A DNA stretch of 64,000 bases from contig NZ_JAUNKD010000011.1 in the NCBI RefSeq assembly GCF_030532915.1, positions 1-64,000 of the forward strand, given 5' to 3'. The translations under genes and the position numbers were made by a program. The stretch's first letter is position 1; each line of letters starts with the position of its first letter. The DNA comes from Capnocytophaga sp. GTDB lineage: Bacteria; Bacteroidota; Bacteroidia; Flavobacteriales; Flavobacteriaceae. Below the pieces are notes generated by a model, which was given only the letters and a program-made list of their open reading frames with translations, made no database searches and had not been told where the DNA came from. Positions 1 through 8,547 of this stretch are shown piece after piece.

Positions 1-15
1 CGCCTTTTTTCGGAA

Positions 16-1380
16 TTATCTTTTCATCGTCCAGCAACAAATCGTTAAATTCTTGTACAATTCCTCCACTTCTTTTTCTTCTACCGCATTGGATTTCAGC
101 AGTTTCACCAATTCATCAAACTGATTTCGATTGGCTTTTTTGTACAAAAATTTACGATAACTTTCAATCTTATCAATATACGCCGAACACAAATTGAAAA
201 AATGAGCGATGTACTCTTCTTTTATCTTGTTGGTTTCCTGTAAGTTACTATTTAATTCTGAAAGTTCAGCATTAAGCCGAGCCAATTCTTTATTACTGTG
301 GTACAGCTCTTTACGTATTTTAACAAGCCGTTTCATTTGCTTGTAAACATATACCAAAGCAACGATAAGAGCCAATGATAAAATGCTGATTAACAGCAAA
401 TAGGCTTGTAGTGTTTTTTTCTGTTTTTCTTCTTTTTGTTGGTAAGCCGTATTAATAATGGTGTAAAACGAAGCCCCTTCTTCTGCTCGATGACGCACAT
501 TGCAGAAAATCGCGTCTTCAATCGCCATTTTTATGAATTGATAAGCTTGGGTCAGGTCGCCCGCCGTGTAATGCGTGAGTGCCAAACTTTGAAGGGAAGC
601 GTTATTTTTAATCGTATTTTGAATATCCGTGATGGCAGACATCGAAAAATAAGCCTCTTGTTGTGCCATATCACCTTTTTCCTGATAGATTTTTCCTAAA
701 AAGTAAGCAATTAAGGCTCTTTCAGGATTTTTATCGGTTGTTTTTTGTAATAATTCAAGAAATTGAGCTTCGGAGTCGGAAAATTTTGCCAAAAAAAAGT
801 TTTTTACGGCAATTTCTATCCGATATTCGACACTTTCTTTCGGAAGATGTAGCAAAAGCGAGTCGCGATAGCGGTCACTTTGCTCAAAATAATACAAATT
901 ATTAGTACTTTGCCCGTAATGGCTGTAAAAAGAATAAAACGAATCGTAATATTCACACAACATTTTTTGGCTTAGCAGACCTTTATCAATGGATTTCAGC
1001 AAGTTAAGTGCCTCGACGTACATTCCTTTGATGGAATACAATTTTGAGAGCTGTATGTTGGCTTCATTATGTAAAACACTGTCTTTCAACCTTAAAGCTA
1101 TTTCTTTGTTTTTCAGCAGATAAGCCACCGCTGAATCCACCTTGTATTTTCGGTATTCTTCGTACAATTTTAAATGAATGTGATACGCCTCATTATCAGG
1201 AAGTTGGTTATCTTCCAACATTTCCTTTAATGAATTGATTTTCAGTTCTTTTTTATGTATGTACTGCTCGCTGTTTTTAATTACCTGTTGAAGCCGTGCC
1301 ACCACCGAATCCCTGCTTTGTTGTGCAGAAACACAATGTAACAAACTAACTATCAAAATGATAAATAATATTTTTCTCAT
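16..1380 (-). CDS. DUF6377-like membrane protein, frameshifted near its 3' end
   Basis: The start is placed at the Met whose product opens with a signal sequence (MRKILFIILIVSLLHCVSA), 45 codons inside the longest reading frame, just after parC. Alpha-helical TPR-like stretches fill the exported part. One membrane segment lies near residues 322-345, followed by a coiled-coil-like helix (about 350-385) and a cytoplasmic tail. The tail resembles Bacteroidota DUF6377 proteins, which I recall as putative regulators with a C-terminal DNA-binding-like end. The frame stops after LYKNLTICCW, but another frame continues with VQEFNDLLLDDEKIIPKKG to the window edge, and that is what the family carries next. 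The open frame is therefore probably broken by a small deletion or frameshift, and the remaining C-terminus lies outside the window. Function unknown. Confidence 0.65.
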   Translation of the reverse strand: MRKILFIILIVSLLHCVSAQQSRDSVVARLQQVIKNSEQYIHKKELKINSLKEMLEDNQLPDNEAYHIHLKLYEEYRKYKVDSAVAYLLKNKEIALRLKDSVLHNEANIQLSKLYSIKGMYVEALNLLKSIDKGLLSQKMLCEYYDSFYSFYSHYGQSTNNLYYFEQSDRYRDSLLLHLPKESVEYRIEIAVKNFFLAKFSDSEAQFLELLQKTTDKNPERALIAYFLGKIYQEKGDMAQQEAYFSMSAITDIQNTIKNNASLQSLALTHYTAGDLTQAYQFIKMAIEDAIFCNVRHRAEEGASFYTIINTAYQQKEEKQKKTLQAYLLLISILSLALIVALVYVYKQMKRLVKIRKELYHSNKELARLNAELSELNSNLQETNKIKEEYIAHFFNLCSAYIDKIESYRKFLYKKANRNQFDELVKLLKSNAVEEKEVEELYKNLTICCWTMKR

Positions 1381-1417
1381 AGCACGAAACAGCCCTTTTT
1401 TACCAAAAAATTCACGA

Positions 1418-4012
1418 TTAAAATTCCAACTGGGTTTGCATTCCGTCGCCGTTTTGATGCTCATCTTCAATGATTTGCTCATCGCCCACAACTTCGGTTT
1501 CGGTTTCCTCCTCAACTGGCTCGTAAGGGAGCGGTTCCAACGAAATGATTTCCTTTACTTTATCGGTAGTTAATTGATTACCAAGTGCTTTTATTCCTTT
1601 AATGGCAATAAATTCTTCCAGATTTACCAATAAATTTTCCTTGTCGGCTTTTCCTTTTTCTTTGGCAAAAACCACTTCCGCCATTGGTCGCCAATGCGAT
1701 GAAACGTACAATAATTGTGATTTTGGGTGCTCGGAAATGACCAATTCTTCTTTGTTTTCGTTCTCAATCACAAAGCGTTTCACGAAGCAACGTTCCTTTT
1801 CGCCATCGTAATAAATGACCGAAATGGGTTTTTCAGGAATCCATTTTTCCATTATCAAAACGTTGTTTTCAAAATGCAAACTCAAATCAGGAATCACGGT
1901 TTTCACGTTGCCTTCTTTGGTGATTAACAACAAGCGGTCACTGCCTTTAAATGCTCCAAGTAACTGCCCTCTTTCATCTGTGTTTAAGCGTTTTACCACA
2001 TCATCAAACCAAATTTTTCGCGGTTTGAGCGTTGAAACGCCTTTTTCTTTGAGTTCGATACGTTTGATGGGATATTTTGACACGAGATTTCCTTTCACAC
2101 CCCGCCCTTTGATGAGCGTATCGGCAAAATCAATGTCCCATTTCAGTTTGCGAATGGTTCCTACTTGGCGTAAATTCACCGTAACAATTTCGGCTTCTCC
2201 GTTAGGATTCGCACTGAAATACAATATTTTAGAATTTTTATGTTTCGGAATCAATTCATATTCCTTATCGCGAATAACACCCGTAACGTTAAATCGTTTG
2301 ATGTATGAAAATCCGGTTTGCCCGTCTTTGTAAATTACGTTGTAAATGGTGCGTTTGTCGTCTTTTTTGAAAACCGCCGTGTGAATGATGTTTTTCTCCA
2401 CGTACGTTTTGTCACTGACTTTCACCACTTTCATCATTCCGCTTTCGGTAAAGACAATCACATCGTCAATGTCGCTACAATCGCCCACATATTCATCTTT
2501 TTTAAGCGATGTGCCGACGAAGCCTTCCGCTTTATTTACATACAATTTGATGTTTCGTACCACCACTTTTGCCGCTTCGATGGTGTCAAACGGACGAATT
2601 TCAGTCTTCCGCTCCCTACCCTTTCCATAGGTGGTTTGCAAACGCCTAAAATGATTGATGGCATAATCAACCAAATTCGCTAAATGGTTTTTAATTTCCT
2701 CAATATCAGCTTCAATCTTAGCGATGTTTTCATCAGCTTTGAACGAATCAAAACGCGTGATGCGAATCATCGGAATTTGCGTAAGTCGCTGTAAATCATC
2801 ATCCGTAATAGCACGAAGAAACGTATCTTTGAACGGCTCAAAACGCTCATAAAGATATTGATACAGCGATTCTCTGTCAGAATACAACTTAAAATCAATG
2901 TACATTTCCTCGCGGATAAATATTTTTTCCAAAGAAGAAAAATGCCATTTCTCCTGCAATTGGGCTAAATCAAATTCCAGTTCTTTTTTTAGCAACGACA
3001 CCGTATTATCGGTAGAACGTCGTAAAATTTCAGAAACGCCCAAAAACAACGGTTTATTATCTTGAATGATGCACGCCAGTGGCGCTACCGAGGTTTCACA
3101 AGCCGTGAAAGCATAAAGAGCATCAATGGTTTTGTCGGGTGAAATTCCGGGTGGCAAATGAATGATAATCTCCACATTTTCAGCAGTATTATCATCTACT
3201 TTTTTGATTTTGATTTTTCCTTTTTCGTTGGCTTTTAAAATGGAATCAATCAAGGAATGAGTGGTGGTTGAAAATGGAATTTCCTCGATTTTGAGCGTAC
3301 TTTTATCCACTTGCGAAATTTTGGCTCGCACGCGCACACGCCCGCCCCGTTGCCCGTCATTGTAATTGGTTACATCAACAATTCCCGCGGTCGGGAAATC
3401 GGGATAAAGCTCAAAGGGCTGTCCTTTCAAGTATTTAATCGAAGCCTCAATCAGTTCGTTAAAGTTGTGCGGCAATATTTTTGCTGAAAGCGCTACGGCA
3501 ATACCCTCAGTGCCTTGCGCCAAAAGCAACGGAAATTTAGCCGGCAAAAATACGGGTTCTTTTTTTCGCCCGTCGTAACTCATCTGCCATTGCGTTATAT
3601 CAGGACTAAAAACCACGTCCAGTGCAAATTTTGACAAGCGAGCCTCAATGTAACGCGGTGCTGCCGCTCCGTCGCCGGTTAAAATATTTCCCCAGTTTCC
3701 TTGCGTGTCAATCAGCAAATCTTTCTGCCCGATTTGCACCATTGCATCACCGATACTTGCATCACCGTGCGGGTGATACTGCATCGTATGCCCCACTACA
3801 TTGGCAACTTTGTTATAGCGCCCATCGTCAAGTTCTTTAAGTGCGTGCATAATACGCCGTTGCACGGGTTTGAAACCGTCTTCAATACTGGGAATAGCAC
3901 GGTCAAGAATCACGTATGAAGCATAGTCCAGAAACCAAGTTTCATACATTCCGGTAATTTTAGTGATGCTTTCGCTTGATTGTTGCGAAGTTTGCGGTGT
4001 GTTTTCTTCCAT
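1418..4012 (-). CDS. parC: DNA topoisomerase IV subunit A
   Basis: This is the type IIA topoisomerase subunit that cuts and rejoins DNA to decatenate daughter chromosomes; it works with ParE. The N-terminal breakage-reunion domain is clear: DRAIPSIEDGFKPVQRRI near residues 37-54, the quinolone-pocket region HPHGDASIGDAMV at 80-92, and the catalytic Tyr121 in AAAPRYIEARLS. The C-terminal part is the blade-like DNA-wrapping region and ends in an acidic tail. At 864 residues it has the usual length for Bacteroidota ParC. No parE is adjacent. It reads through a 37-base gap into the DUF6377-like gene, so the two may be co-transcribed. ParC is favoured over GyrA because the protein lacks the GyrA-type start and has the Bacteroidota ParC N-terminus (ITGMYETWFLDYASYVI). 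Confidence 0.95.
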   Translation of the reverse strand: MEENTPQTSQQSSESITKITGMYETWFLDYASYVILDRAIPSIEDGFKPVQRRIMHALKELDDGRYNKVANVVGHTMQYHPHGDASIGDAMVQIGQKDLLIDTQGNWGNILTGDGAAAPRYIEARLSKFALDVVFSPDITQWQMSYDGRKKEPVFLPAKFPLLLAQGTEGIAVALSAKILPHNFNELIEASIKYLKGQPFELYPDFPTAGIVDVTNYNDGQRGGRVRVRAKISQVDKSTLKIEEIPFSTTTHSLIDSILKANEKGKIKIKKVDDNTAENVEIIIHLPPGISPDKTIDALYAFTACETSVAPLACIIQDNKPLFLGVSEILRRSTDNTVSLLKKELEFDLAQLQEKWHFSSLEKIFIREEMYIDFKLYSDRESLYQYLYERFEPFKDTFLRAITDDDLQRLTQIPMIRITRFDSFKADENIAKIEADIEEIKNHLANLVDYAINHFRRLQTTYGKGRERKTEIRPFDTIEAAKVVVRNIKLYVNKAEGFVGTSLKKDEYVGDCSDIDDVIVFTESGMMKVVKVSDKTYVEKNIIHTAVFKKDDKRTIYNVIYKDGQTGFSYIKRFNVTGVIRDKEYELIPKHKNSKILYFSANPNGEAEIVTVNLRQVGTIRKLKWDIDFADTLIKGRGVKGNLVSKYPIKRIELKEKGVSTLKPRKIWFDDVVKRLNTDERGQLLGAFKGSDRLLLITKEGNVKTVIPDLSLHFENNVLIMEKWIPEKPISVIYYDGEKERCFVKRFVIENENKEELVISEHPKSQLLYVSSHWRPMAEVVFAKEKGKADKENLLVNLEEFIAIKGIKALGNQLTTDKVKEIISLEPLPYEPVEEETETEVVGDEQIIEDEHQNGDGMQTQLEF

Positions 4013-4091
4013 CGAAATAGATAAACTGATAAAGATTTGACAGTTTGCAAATATAACAAATCTTTTTAAAACTTACCCATTGCTGCTTGTT

Positions 4092-4140
4092 AAAAACACG
4101 AGTGGGCAATTCTTGAAAGAGAATTGCCCACTCGTGTTTT
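4092..4140 (-). terminator. Intrinsic terminator after the CBS gene
   Basis: A perfect 20-base-pair inverted repeat (arms 4093-4112 and 4121-4140) with a short loop lies just past the stop codon of the CBS-domain gene. On the minus strand the stem runs into a T-tract, so it ends transcription before parC. Confidence 0.85.
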
Positions 4141-4147
4141 GCTTCTT

Positions 4148-4564
4148 TTAATACTGTTCTAACAGATAATTCAACAAATCAGTGGTGGTTACAATGCCCA
4201 CCAACTTTTCGTTTTCCAACACTGGAACCGAATGAAAACTTTGCTTGGCAAGAATTTCAGCCACCTCTTTAATAGTGGTGTTGGCATTGACTGTGAGCGG
4301 TGTTTTTGCCATTATCTGCGGAATGGTGTACATATCGTAAACCACCGATGTAACCTCTTCTTCGCCGCTTGTCATATCAGCAAAGCTGATACGCAACAGG
4401 TCAGAATAACTCACAATCCCGATTATGCGGTCATTTTCAACCACCGGAATATGCCTGATTTTATGCTTTTTAAACATTCGTTCAGCATCATACAATGACT
4501 GTGTCGGATCTAAAGTTACTAACTTTCTCGACATAATTTGAGATACGGGTACGCGCTGTTTCAT
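4148..4564 (-). CDS. CBS-domain pair protein
   Basis: A stand-alone Bateman module: two CBS domains (about residues 5-65 and 75-138) and nothing else. The first has the SRKLVTLDPTQSLYDAERMFKKHKIRHIPVVE pattern, shown here only for its G-I-V-S/T-D turn (GIVSYSDL), and the second repeats it as GIVTTTDL. Such pairs bind adenine nucleotides and sense energy state, often for a partner protein, but no partner is visible here. The longest frame starts at GTG (4570); I prefer the ATG two codons in, at 4564. Transcription ends at the strong hairpin just downstream. The gene is flanked by terminators on both sides and is probably monocistronic. Confidence 0.85.
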   Translation of the reverse strand: MKQRVPVSQIMSRKLVTLDPTQSLYDAERMFKKHKIRHIPVVENDRIIGIVSYSDLLRISFADMTSGEEEVTSVVYDMYTIPQIMAKTPLTVNANTTIKEVAEILAKQSFHSVPVLENEKLVGIVTTTDLLNYLLEQY

Positions 4565-4760
4565 AATCACACTTTTTTAGTTATTAATTCGTTTAAATTG
4601 ATAGAACAAAATTAAAACCAGAAAAACAAAAAATATATGAGCAACCTCATTGTTTTTTAATTTTCTTTGCCGTACCTTTACAAGGTTTGCGTTAATAAAA
4701 AACAAAACAACACATTTGTCGATATAAACAAAACAATATCAACAACTTACCACCTAAAAC

Positions 4761-4795
4761 AAAAAAAAGCTCTGAATTACAAAAATCAGAGCTTT
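4761..4795 (-). terminator. Intrinsic terminator after the roadblock-like gene
   Basis: A 10-base-pair inverted repeat (AAAGCTCTGA at 4766-4775, TCAGAGCTTT at 4786-4795) is followed on the minus strand by a run of eight T. It lies 28 bases past the stop of the gene ending at 4824. Confidence 0.8.
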
Positions 4796-4823
4796 AAGAT
4801 GGATATAATAAATTAGTTTCTTT

Positions 4824-5198
4824 TTAAAAAACAGCTGCTAAATCTTTTTTGTATTTAGCTAACAAGGCTCGGGTCAAGCCCAAATTTGCTTTTGTTGAAT
4901 CTATTGTTAAGTAAATGAAGTATGTTCCGTTATCCGAAATATTGATAATGTGAATCTGATCAGTTAGAAGAACCAAAATATCTTCAATTTTCTCCTTCAC
5001 TCCTAACACCTTAAGAGCATTCTGCTCTGATTTTACCACCTCTAAATGATATGCCGAAGCCAAGGTCGGGTCAAAATTCGGGTTCACTGTTTCAGCTCCG
5101 TAAGAAACCCCCGAACGTACCTCCGTAACTGATACGGCTATAAATCCGGGTATGTTTGTTTTTACATCTTGAATAAATTTGTCTAACACGTTTATCAT
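4824..5198 (-). CDS. Roadblock/LC7-like small protein
   Basis: A 124-residue cytoplasmic protein without signal peptide or membrane segment. Alternating strands and helices, and the end FIYLTIDSTKANLGLTRALL, resemble the roadblock/LC7 fold, which in bacteria usually accompanies small GTPases of the MglA type. No GTPase gene is next to it. It lies downstream of tRNA-Cys on the same strand and ends at a good terminator. The fold call is by eye only and the role is unknown. Confidence 0.6.
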   Translation of the reverse strand: MINVLDKFIQDVKTNIPGFIAVSVTEVRSGVSYGAETVNPNFDPTLASAYHLEVVKSEQNALKVLGVKEKIEDILVLLTDQIHIINISDNGTYFIYLTIDSTKANLGLTRALLAKYKKDLAAVF

Positions 5199-5264
5199 TT
5201 CACTAAAATTTTATAGTTTTACTTAAAAAGACAAGTGCTGAACCCCAAAACCGACATTTGTTTG

Positions 5265-5335
5265 AGGCATCGAGCGGATTCGAACCGCTGTACAAGGTTT
5301 TGCAGACCTCTGCCTAGCCACTCGGCCACGATGCC
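5265..5335 (-). tRNA. tRNA-Cys (GCA)
   Basis: The minus strand folds as a 71-nucleotide cloverleaf: acceptor GGCATCG pairs with CGATGCC, the anticodon loop reads CTGCAAA (GCA), the T-loop is GGTTCGAATCC, and the discriminator base is U, as expected for tRNA-Cys. The CCA end is not encoded. Confidence 0.95.
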
Positions 5336-5385
5336 CTATATCATTATTTCATATTCAGCGGACAAAAGTAACCTTTTTTACGATA

Positions 5386-5748
5386 CTAACCAAATCTTTT
5401 GCGTTTTATTTTTACTCCCACGGCTTGAACATCCCCTCCAATAGGCGGATTCAATTTTGAAATTTTCAGCACAACTTTCTTGGTTTGAACAAGTTCCTTC
5501 AAAATTCTGTCGCAAATTCTTCCGGCTACGTGTTCTAAAAGTTTTGACCGAACAGCCATCTCTTCTTTTACAATTCTGTTCAAATGCACATAATTCACCG
5601 TATCGGAAAGCTCGTCCGAGGCAATTGACCTAGTCAAATCCAACGAAATTTTTAAATCAACACGATAATCACTCCCTATGAGCTTCTCTTCGTGCAAACA
5701 ACCGTGATTGGTGAAAACCCGTATGTTTTTTAAAATAATTTGCCCCAT
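5386..5748 (-). CDS. folB: Dihydroneopterin aldolase
   Basis: Folate biosynthesis: cleaves 7,8-dihydroneopterin to 6-hydroxymethyl-dihydropterin and glycolaldehyde. The 120-residue length is typical for FolB, and family features are present: the opening IILKNIRVFTNHGCLHEEKLIG with the NHGC.. substrate loop, a central DTVNY segment (about 49-53), the LLEHVAGRI helix near 70-78, and a late KLNPPIGGDVQAVGVKI. It starts one base before the PorP-like gene ends, so the two are probably translated from one message even though their functions are unrelated. Confidence 0.93.
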   Translation of the reverse strand: MGQIILKNIRVFTNHGCLHEEKLIGSDYRVDLKISLDLTRSIASDELSDTVNYVHLNRIVKEEMAVRSKLLEHVAGRICDRILKELVQTKKVVLKISKLNPPIGGDVQAVGVKIKRKRFG

Positions 5749-5749
5749 T

Positions 5750-6703
5750 CTATTGGTGTGTACATCTACAATTGCTCACCCCTTGGAACAAGTCAAGCCC
5801 CAGTGTAATAACGTGTGAACCTGAATTATAGGCTATTAATTTATTCAGCATCATTTGGTAAGAGTACGCAAAGTAAAAATACCCGCGCTTAATACCTGCC
5901 ATAGGACCTACGGTAAGCGGCTGAAAAACTTGATCATTCAAAAAACGATAATTTGCACCTACCCAGTAATAGTCTTCCAAATCTCTCCAACGGAATTTTA
6001 AATTCACGTCAGAAGATGAACGACGGTCACTTTCATAAAATTGAACAAAAATTGAAGGTTCAATCTCAAAATTGCTCGTACGATATTTTTTGTAACGATA
6101 ACCCGTGTAGAGCGTGTAATTACGAAGCGCACGAGGCTCATTAGTTGCAAAAATATCTATGTTTTTATTCAAGATATTCAACGCATTAAGGCTCATAAAC
6201 CACCCTTTGTAACGATACAAAAAGCCTACGTCAAAGTTGTGATTCACCTGCGAACGATTGTTTGTTACCGAGGGGTCAGCCGACGCCGACGAATCAAACT
6301 TGTCAATATCAATGCGAAATGTGTTCAACGCATACGAAATACCGAATGAGACAAAGTGATTCTCATAGCGGTCAAGCGTCAAATGGTGTGCAAAACTTGC
6401 CTTGCCTCCCATCTGTTTGGTATGTCCGTTTTTATCGTTATAAAGAATCAGCCCCGCACCGCTCCGCTCTCCAATCCGAATATCTCCTGAAAGCGACTGA
6501 TAGTCAGGTGCGTTTTTGATTCCCACCCATTGTGAAACACCGCTAAAACGCAACTTAACAAAATCTCCAATCCCTGCATAAGTGGACGTAATCAAAAACT
6601 CACTATCTGCCAAGTATTGATTCATTTGAGGCAAGTGTAACTCTTGTGCCGATACCTTACCCCCAATAACACAAGCCGTAAGGATTAATAATATTTTTTT
6701 CAT
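5750..6703 (-). CDS. porP: PorP/SprF family type IX secretion membrane protein
   Basis: A 317-residue outer-membrane beta-barrel of the PorP/SprF family. It has a signal peptide (MKKILLILTACVIGGKVSAQ), then the family opening LHLPQMNQYLADSEFLITSTYAGIGD, a repeated W/Y-rich strand pattern and the family pairing of GAGLILYNDKNGHTK with ASFAHHL. Such proteins work with type IX secretion and gliding: PorP in the core machine, SprF with SprB-type adhesins. I cannot tell the core PorP from an SprF-like paralog; no PorK/L/M/N or adhesin gene is adjacent. A cysteine pair sits at the end (NCRCTHQ). Confidence 0.82.
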   Translation of the reverse strand: MKKILLILTACVIGGKVSAQELHLPQMNQYLADSEFLITSTYAGIGDFVKLRFSGVSQWVGIKNAPDYQSLSGDIRIGERSGAGLILYNDKNGHTKQMGGKASFAHHLTLDRYENHFVSFGISYALNTFRIDIDKFDSSASADPSVTNNRSQVNHNFDVGFLYRYKGWFMSLNALNILNKNIDIFATNEPRALRNYTLYTGYRYKKYRTSNFEIEPSIFVQFYESDRRSSSDVNLKFRWRDLEDYYWVGANYRFLNDQVFQPLTVGPMAGIKRGYFYFAYSYQMMLNKLIAYNSGSHVITLGLDLFQGVSNCRCTHQ

Positions 6704-7016
6704 TGTTGATAGAATTAGTATAAAACATCGTCATACCTTTATATATATGGCAAAACACCAAAAAGCACAACACGCTAAAACGTGGACAAATATCACTACT
6801 TTTTTTTTCTTTTCCTACTTTTTTTTAGTTTCATAGGAAATTTTTAACACATTAGTCCATTTTTAACATTTTTAAAAGAAAAAACACCCCTGTTTTTTGG
6901 ACTTTCATCACTTTTAAAAATTTGCCTTTCCTCTGGTTTTTCGCTTAGTAAAAACGCTCAGTTCAAATTCACTTTTTAGCTCGGTTAAAAAAAATCTACT
7001 TTTTTTCAAAAAAATA
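6704..7016. other. AT-rich intergenic gap
   Basis: The gap separates the leftward PorP-like gene from the rightward tRNA-Leu. It is very AT-rich with long T runs and one small hairpin (AAAAAACA/TGTTTTTT, 6879-6898). I see no coding sequence in it. The leftward promoter must lie here but has no clear consensus. Confidence 0.5.
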
Positions 7017-7046
7017 TTGGTTATTAAAAAAACTTGCGTATATTTG
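7017..7046 (+). promoter_or_regulatory. Bacteroidota promoter for tRNA-Leu
   Basis: TTG (7017-7019), a 19-base spacer and TATATTTG (7039-7046) match the Bacteroidota -33/-7 consensus exactly. Transcription would start about 15 bases before the tRNA. Confidence 0.8.
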
Positions 7047-7068
7047 CACCGCAAAACATTCATCACTT

Positions 7069-7150
7069 GCGGGTGTGGTGAAATTGGTAGACACGCCAGA
7101 CTTAGGATCTGGTGCTTCACGGCGTGGGGGTTCGAGTCCCTTCACCCGCA
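7069..7150 (+). tRNA. tRNA-Leu (TAG)
   Basis: An 82-nucleotide class II tRNA: acceptor GCGGGTG pairs with CACCCGC, the D-loop contains AATTGGTAGAC, the anticodon loop reads CTTAGGA (TAG), there is a long variable arm around CACGGCGTGG, and the T-loop is GGTTCGAGTCC. CCA is not encoded. Confidence 0.95.
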
Positions 7151-7158
7151 CTTTTTAA

Positions 7159-7198
7159 AACCTTGATTTATTTAACCGAATAAATTGAGGTTTTTTTA
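7159..7198 (+). terminator. Terminator after tRNA-Leu
   Basis: Arms 7159-7172 and 7179-7192 pair over 14 positions, with two G-U pairs in RNA, and are followed by a run of seven T. It lies right after the tRNA and before the MFS gene. Confidence 0.75.
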
Positions 7199-7245
7199 TT
7201 TTTGCAAACTGCATAATTATCAATATGATATAAATTCTCCCTACA

Positions 7246-8445
7246 ATGGAACAAACAAAAAATAAAACGGCATACTCTATACTCTTCGCCATTGCCATTG
7301 CACACACTCTCAACGACTTGCTTCAAGCCGTCATCACTGCCAGCTATCCGCAATTACAGCAAGAATTCGGTTTATCAATGACACAAATCGGGATAATCAC
7401 GCTTTGTTATCAAATTTCGGCTTCCATTTTTCAACCGCTGGTCGGAAATTTTACCGACAAAACACCCCTTCCCTACTCGCAAGTCATCGGAATGATTTTC
7501 ACCTCACTTGGCATCATAACACTTTCTTTTTCAACGAGCTATCTTTGGGTTTTGGTTGCCGTTTTTTTAGTTGGGACAGGTTCGTCCATCTTTCACCCCG
7601 AATCATCACGAGTGGCTTATTTGGCTTCGGGCGGAAAACGAAGTTTGGCACAATCCATCTTTCAATTGGGCGGAAACTCAGGCACGGCCATCGCCCCGCT
7701 ACTCATTGCATTGATTGTAATTCCGTACGGAAAAATACACTCACTATGGTTTTTAATCGCCTCTTTATTAGCCATAAGCATTTTAATTTACGTCGGGAAA
7801 TGGCGTAGCCGTCAATTAAAAAACAGTAAAAACACACCTAAAACAACCGTTGTTCAACCCGATTTATCAAAACAAAAAATAGCAGCATCAATAGTTATTT
7901 TGCTGATTTTGATTTTTTCAAAATATTTTTACACTGCCGGAATCACCAATTATTTTCAGTTTTACACCTTGCAAAAATTTGGTTTAACCCAAGTGCAAGC
8001 ACAAGTTTATTTATTCTACTTTTTGGGCGCTGCCGCTTTGGGAACGCTGCTCGGCGGTATTTTTGGCGATCGTTTCGGACGGAAATTCGTCATTTGGTTT
8101 TCCGTGCTGGGCGCCGCCCCTTTTGCACTTTTACTTCCGTATGTAAATCAGCAGTGGACAGCCGTTTTAATCGTCGTTATCGGGCTTATCATCTCATCGG
8201 CATTTCCCGCTATTTTGGTGTATGTGCAAGAATTATTACCTAAAAAAATCGGAATGGTTTCAGGGCTTTTTTACGGTTTTGCCTTCGGGATGGGCGGACT
8301 TGCCTCTGCCGTTTTGGGCAAAATTATCGACCTAACCAGCATTGATTTCGTATACAAAATATGTTCTTTTTTGCCTTTAATGGGATTAATTGCGTATTTT
8401 CTTCCGAATTTAAACAATAAAAAACATTACAAAAACCCAAACTAA
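7246..8445 (+). CDS. MFS exporter, fosmidomycin-resistance (Fsr) type
   Basis: A 399-residue major facilitator protein with about 12 membrane segments and no signal peptide. The Fsr signature between helices 4 and 5 is present as FHPESSRVAYLASGGKRSLAQSIFQLGGNSGTAIAPLL (motif centre HPESSRVA and QLGGNSG, about residues 124-153), and a second-half G-D-R-F-G-R-K loop follows near 276. The family exports small drugs such as fosmidomycin; the natural substrate here is unknown. No regulator is adjacent. A TATTTTTG -7 box lies about 40 bases upstream, but without a well-spaced TTG. Confidence 0.88.
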   Translation: MEQTKNKTAYSILFAIAIAHTLNDLLQAVITASYPQLQQEFGLSMTQIGIITLCYQISASIFQPLVGNFTDKTPLPYSQVIGMIFTSLGIITLSFSTSYLWVLVAVFLVGTGSSIFHPESSRVAYLASGGKRSLAQSIFQLGGNSGTAIAPLLIALIVIPYGKIHSLWFLIASLLAISILIYVGKWRSRQLKNSKNTPKTTVVQPDLSKQKIAASIVILLILIFSKYFYTAGITNYFQFYTLQKFGLTQVQAQVYLFYFLGAAALGTLLGGIFGDRFGRKFVIWFSVLGAAPFALLLPYVNQQWTAVLIVVIGLIISSAFPAILVYVQELLPKKIGMVSGLFYGFAFGMGGLASAVLGKIIDLTSIDFVYKICSFLPLMGLIAYFLPNLNNKKHYKNPN

Positions 8446-8496
8446 CCTCTGATTTACTGAACGTTAGCTACCTAAAAATTTATATTGGTTATTTTT

Positions 8497-8526
8497 TTGA
8501 TTTTTACGCTTTATTTAGTAACTTTG
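8497..8526 (+). promoter_or_regulatory. Promoter of fbp
   Basis: TTG (8497-8499), a 19-base spacer and TAACTTTG (8519-8526), 21 bases before the fbp start codon. Exact match to the Bacteroidota consensus. Confidence 0.78.
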
Positions 8527-8547
8527 AAGCAATAAAAAAGACACAAT

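Noticed and set aside
1815..2333. 172-codon plus-strand frame opposite parC
   Set aside because: Shadow of the parC C-terminal domain; no family features.
4607..4640. Promoter for the CBS gene (TAATTTTG on the minus strand)
   Set aside because: The -7 box is present but no TTG occurs at 17-23 bases; not distinguishable from chance in AT-rich sequence.
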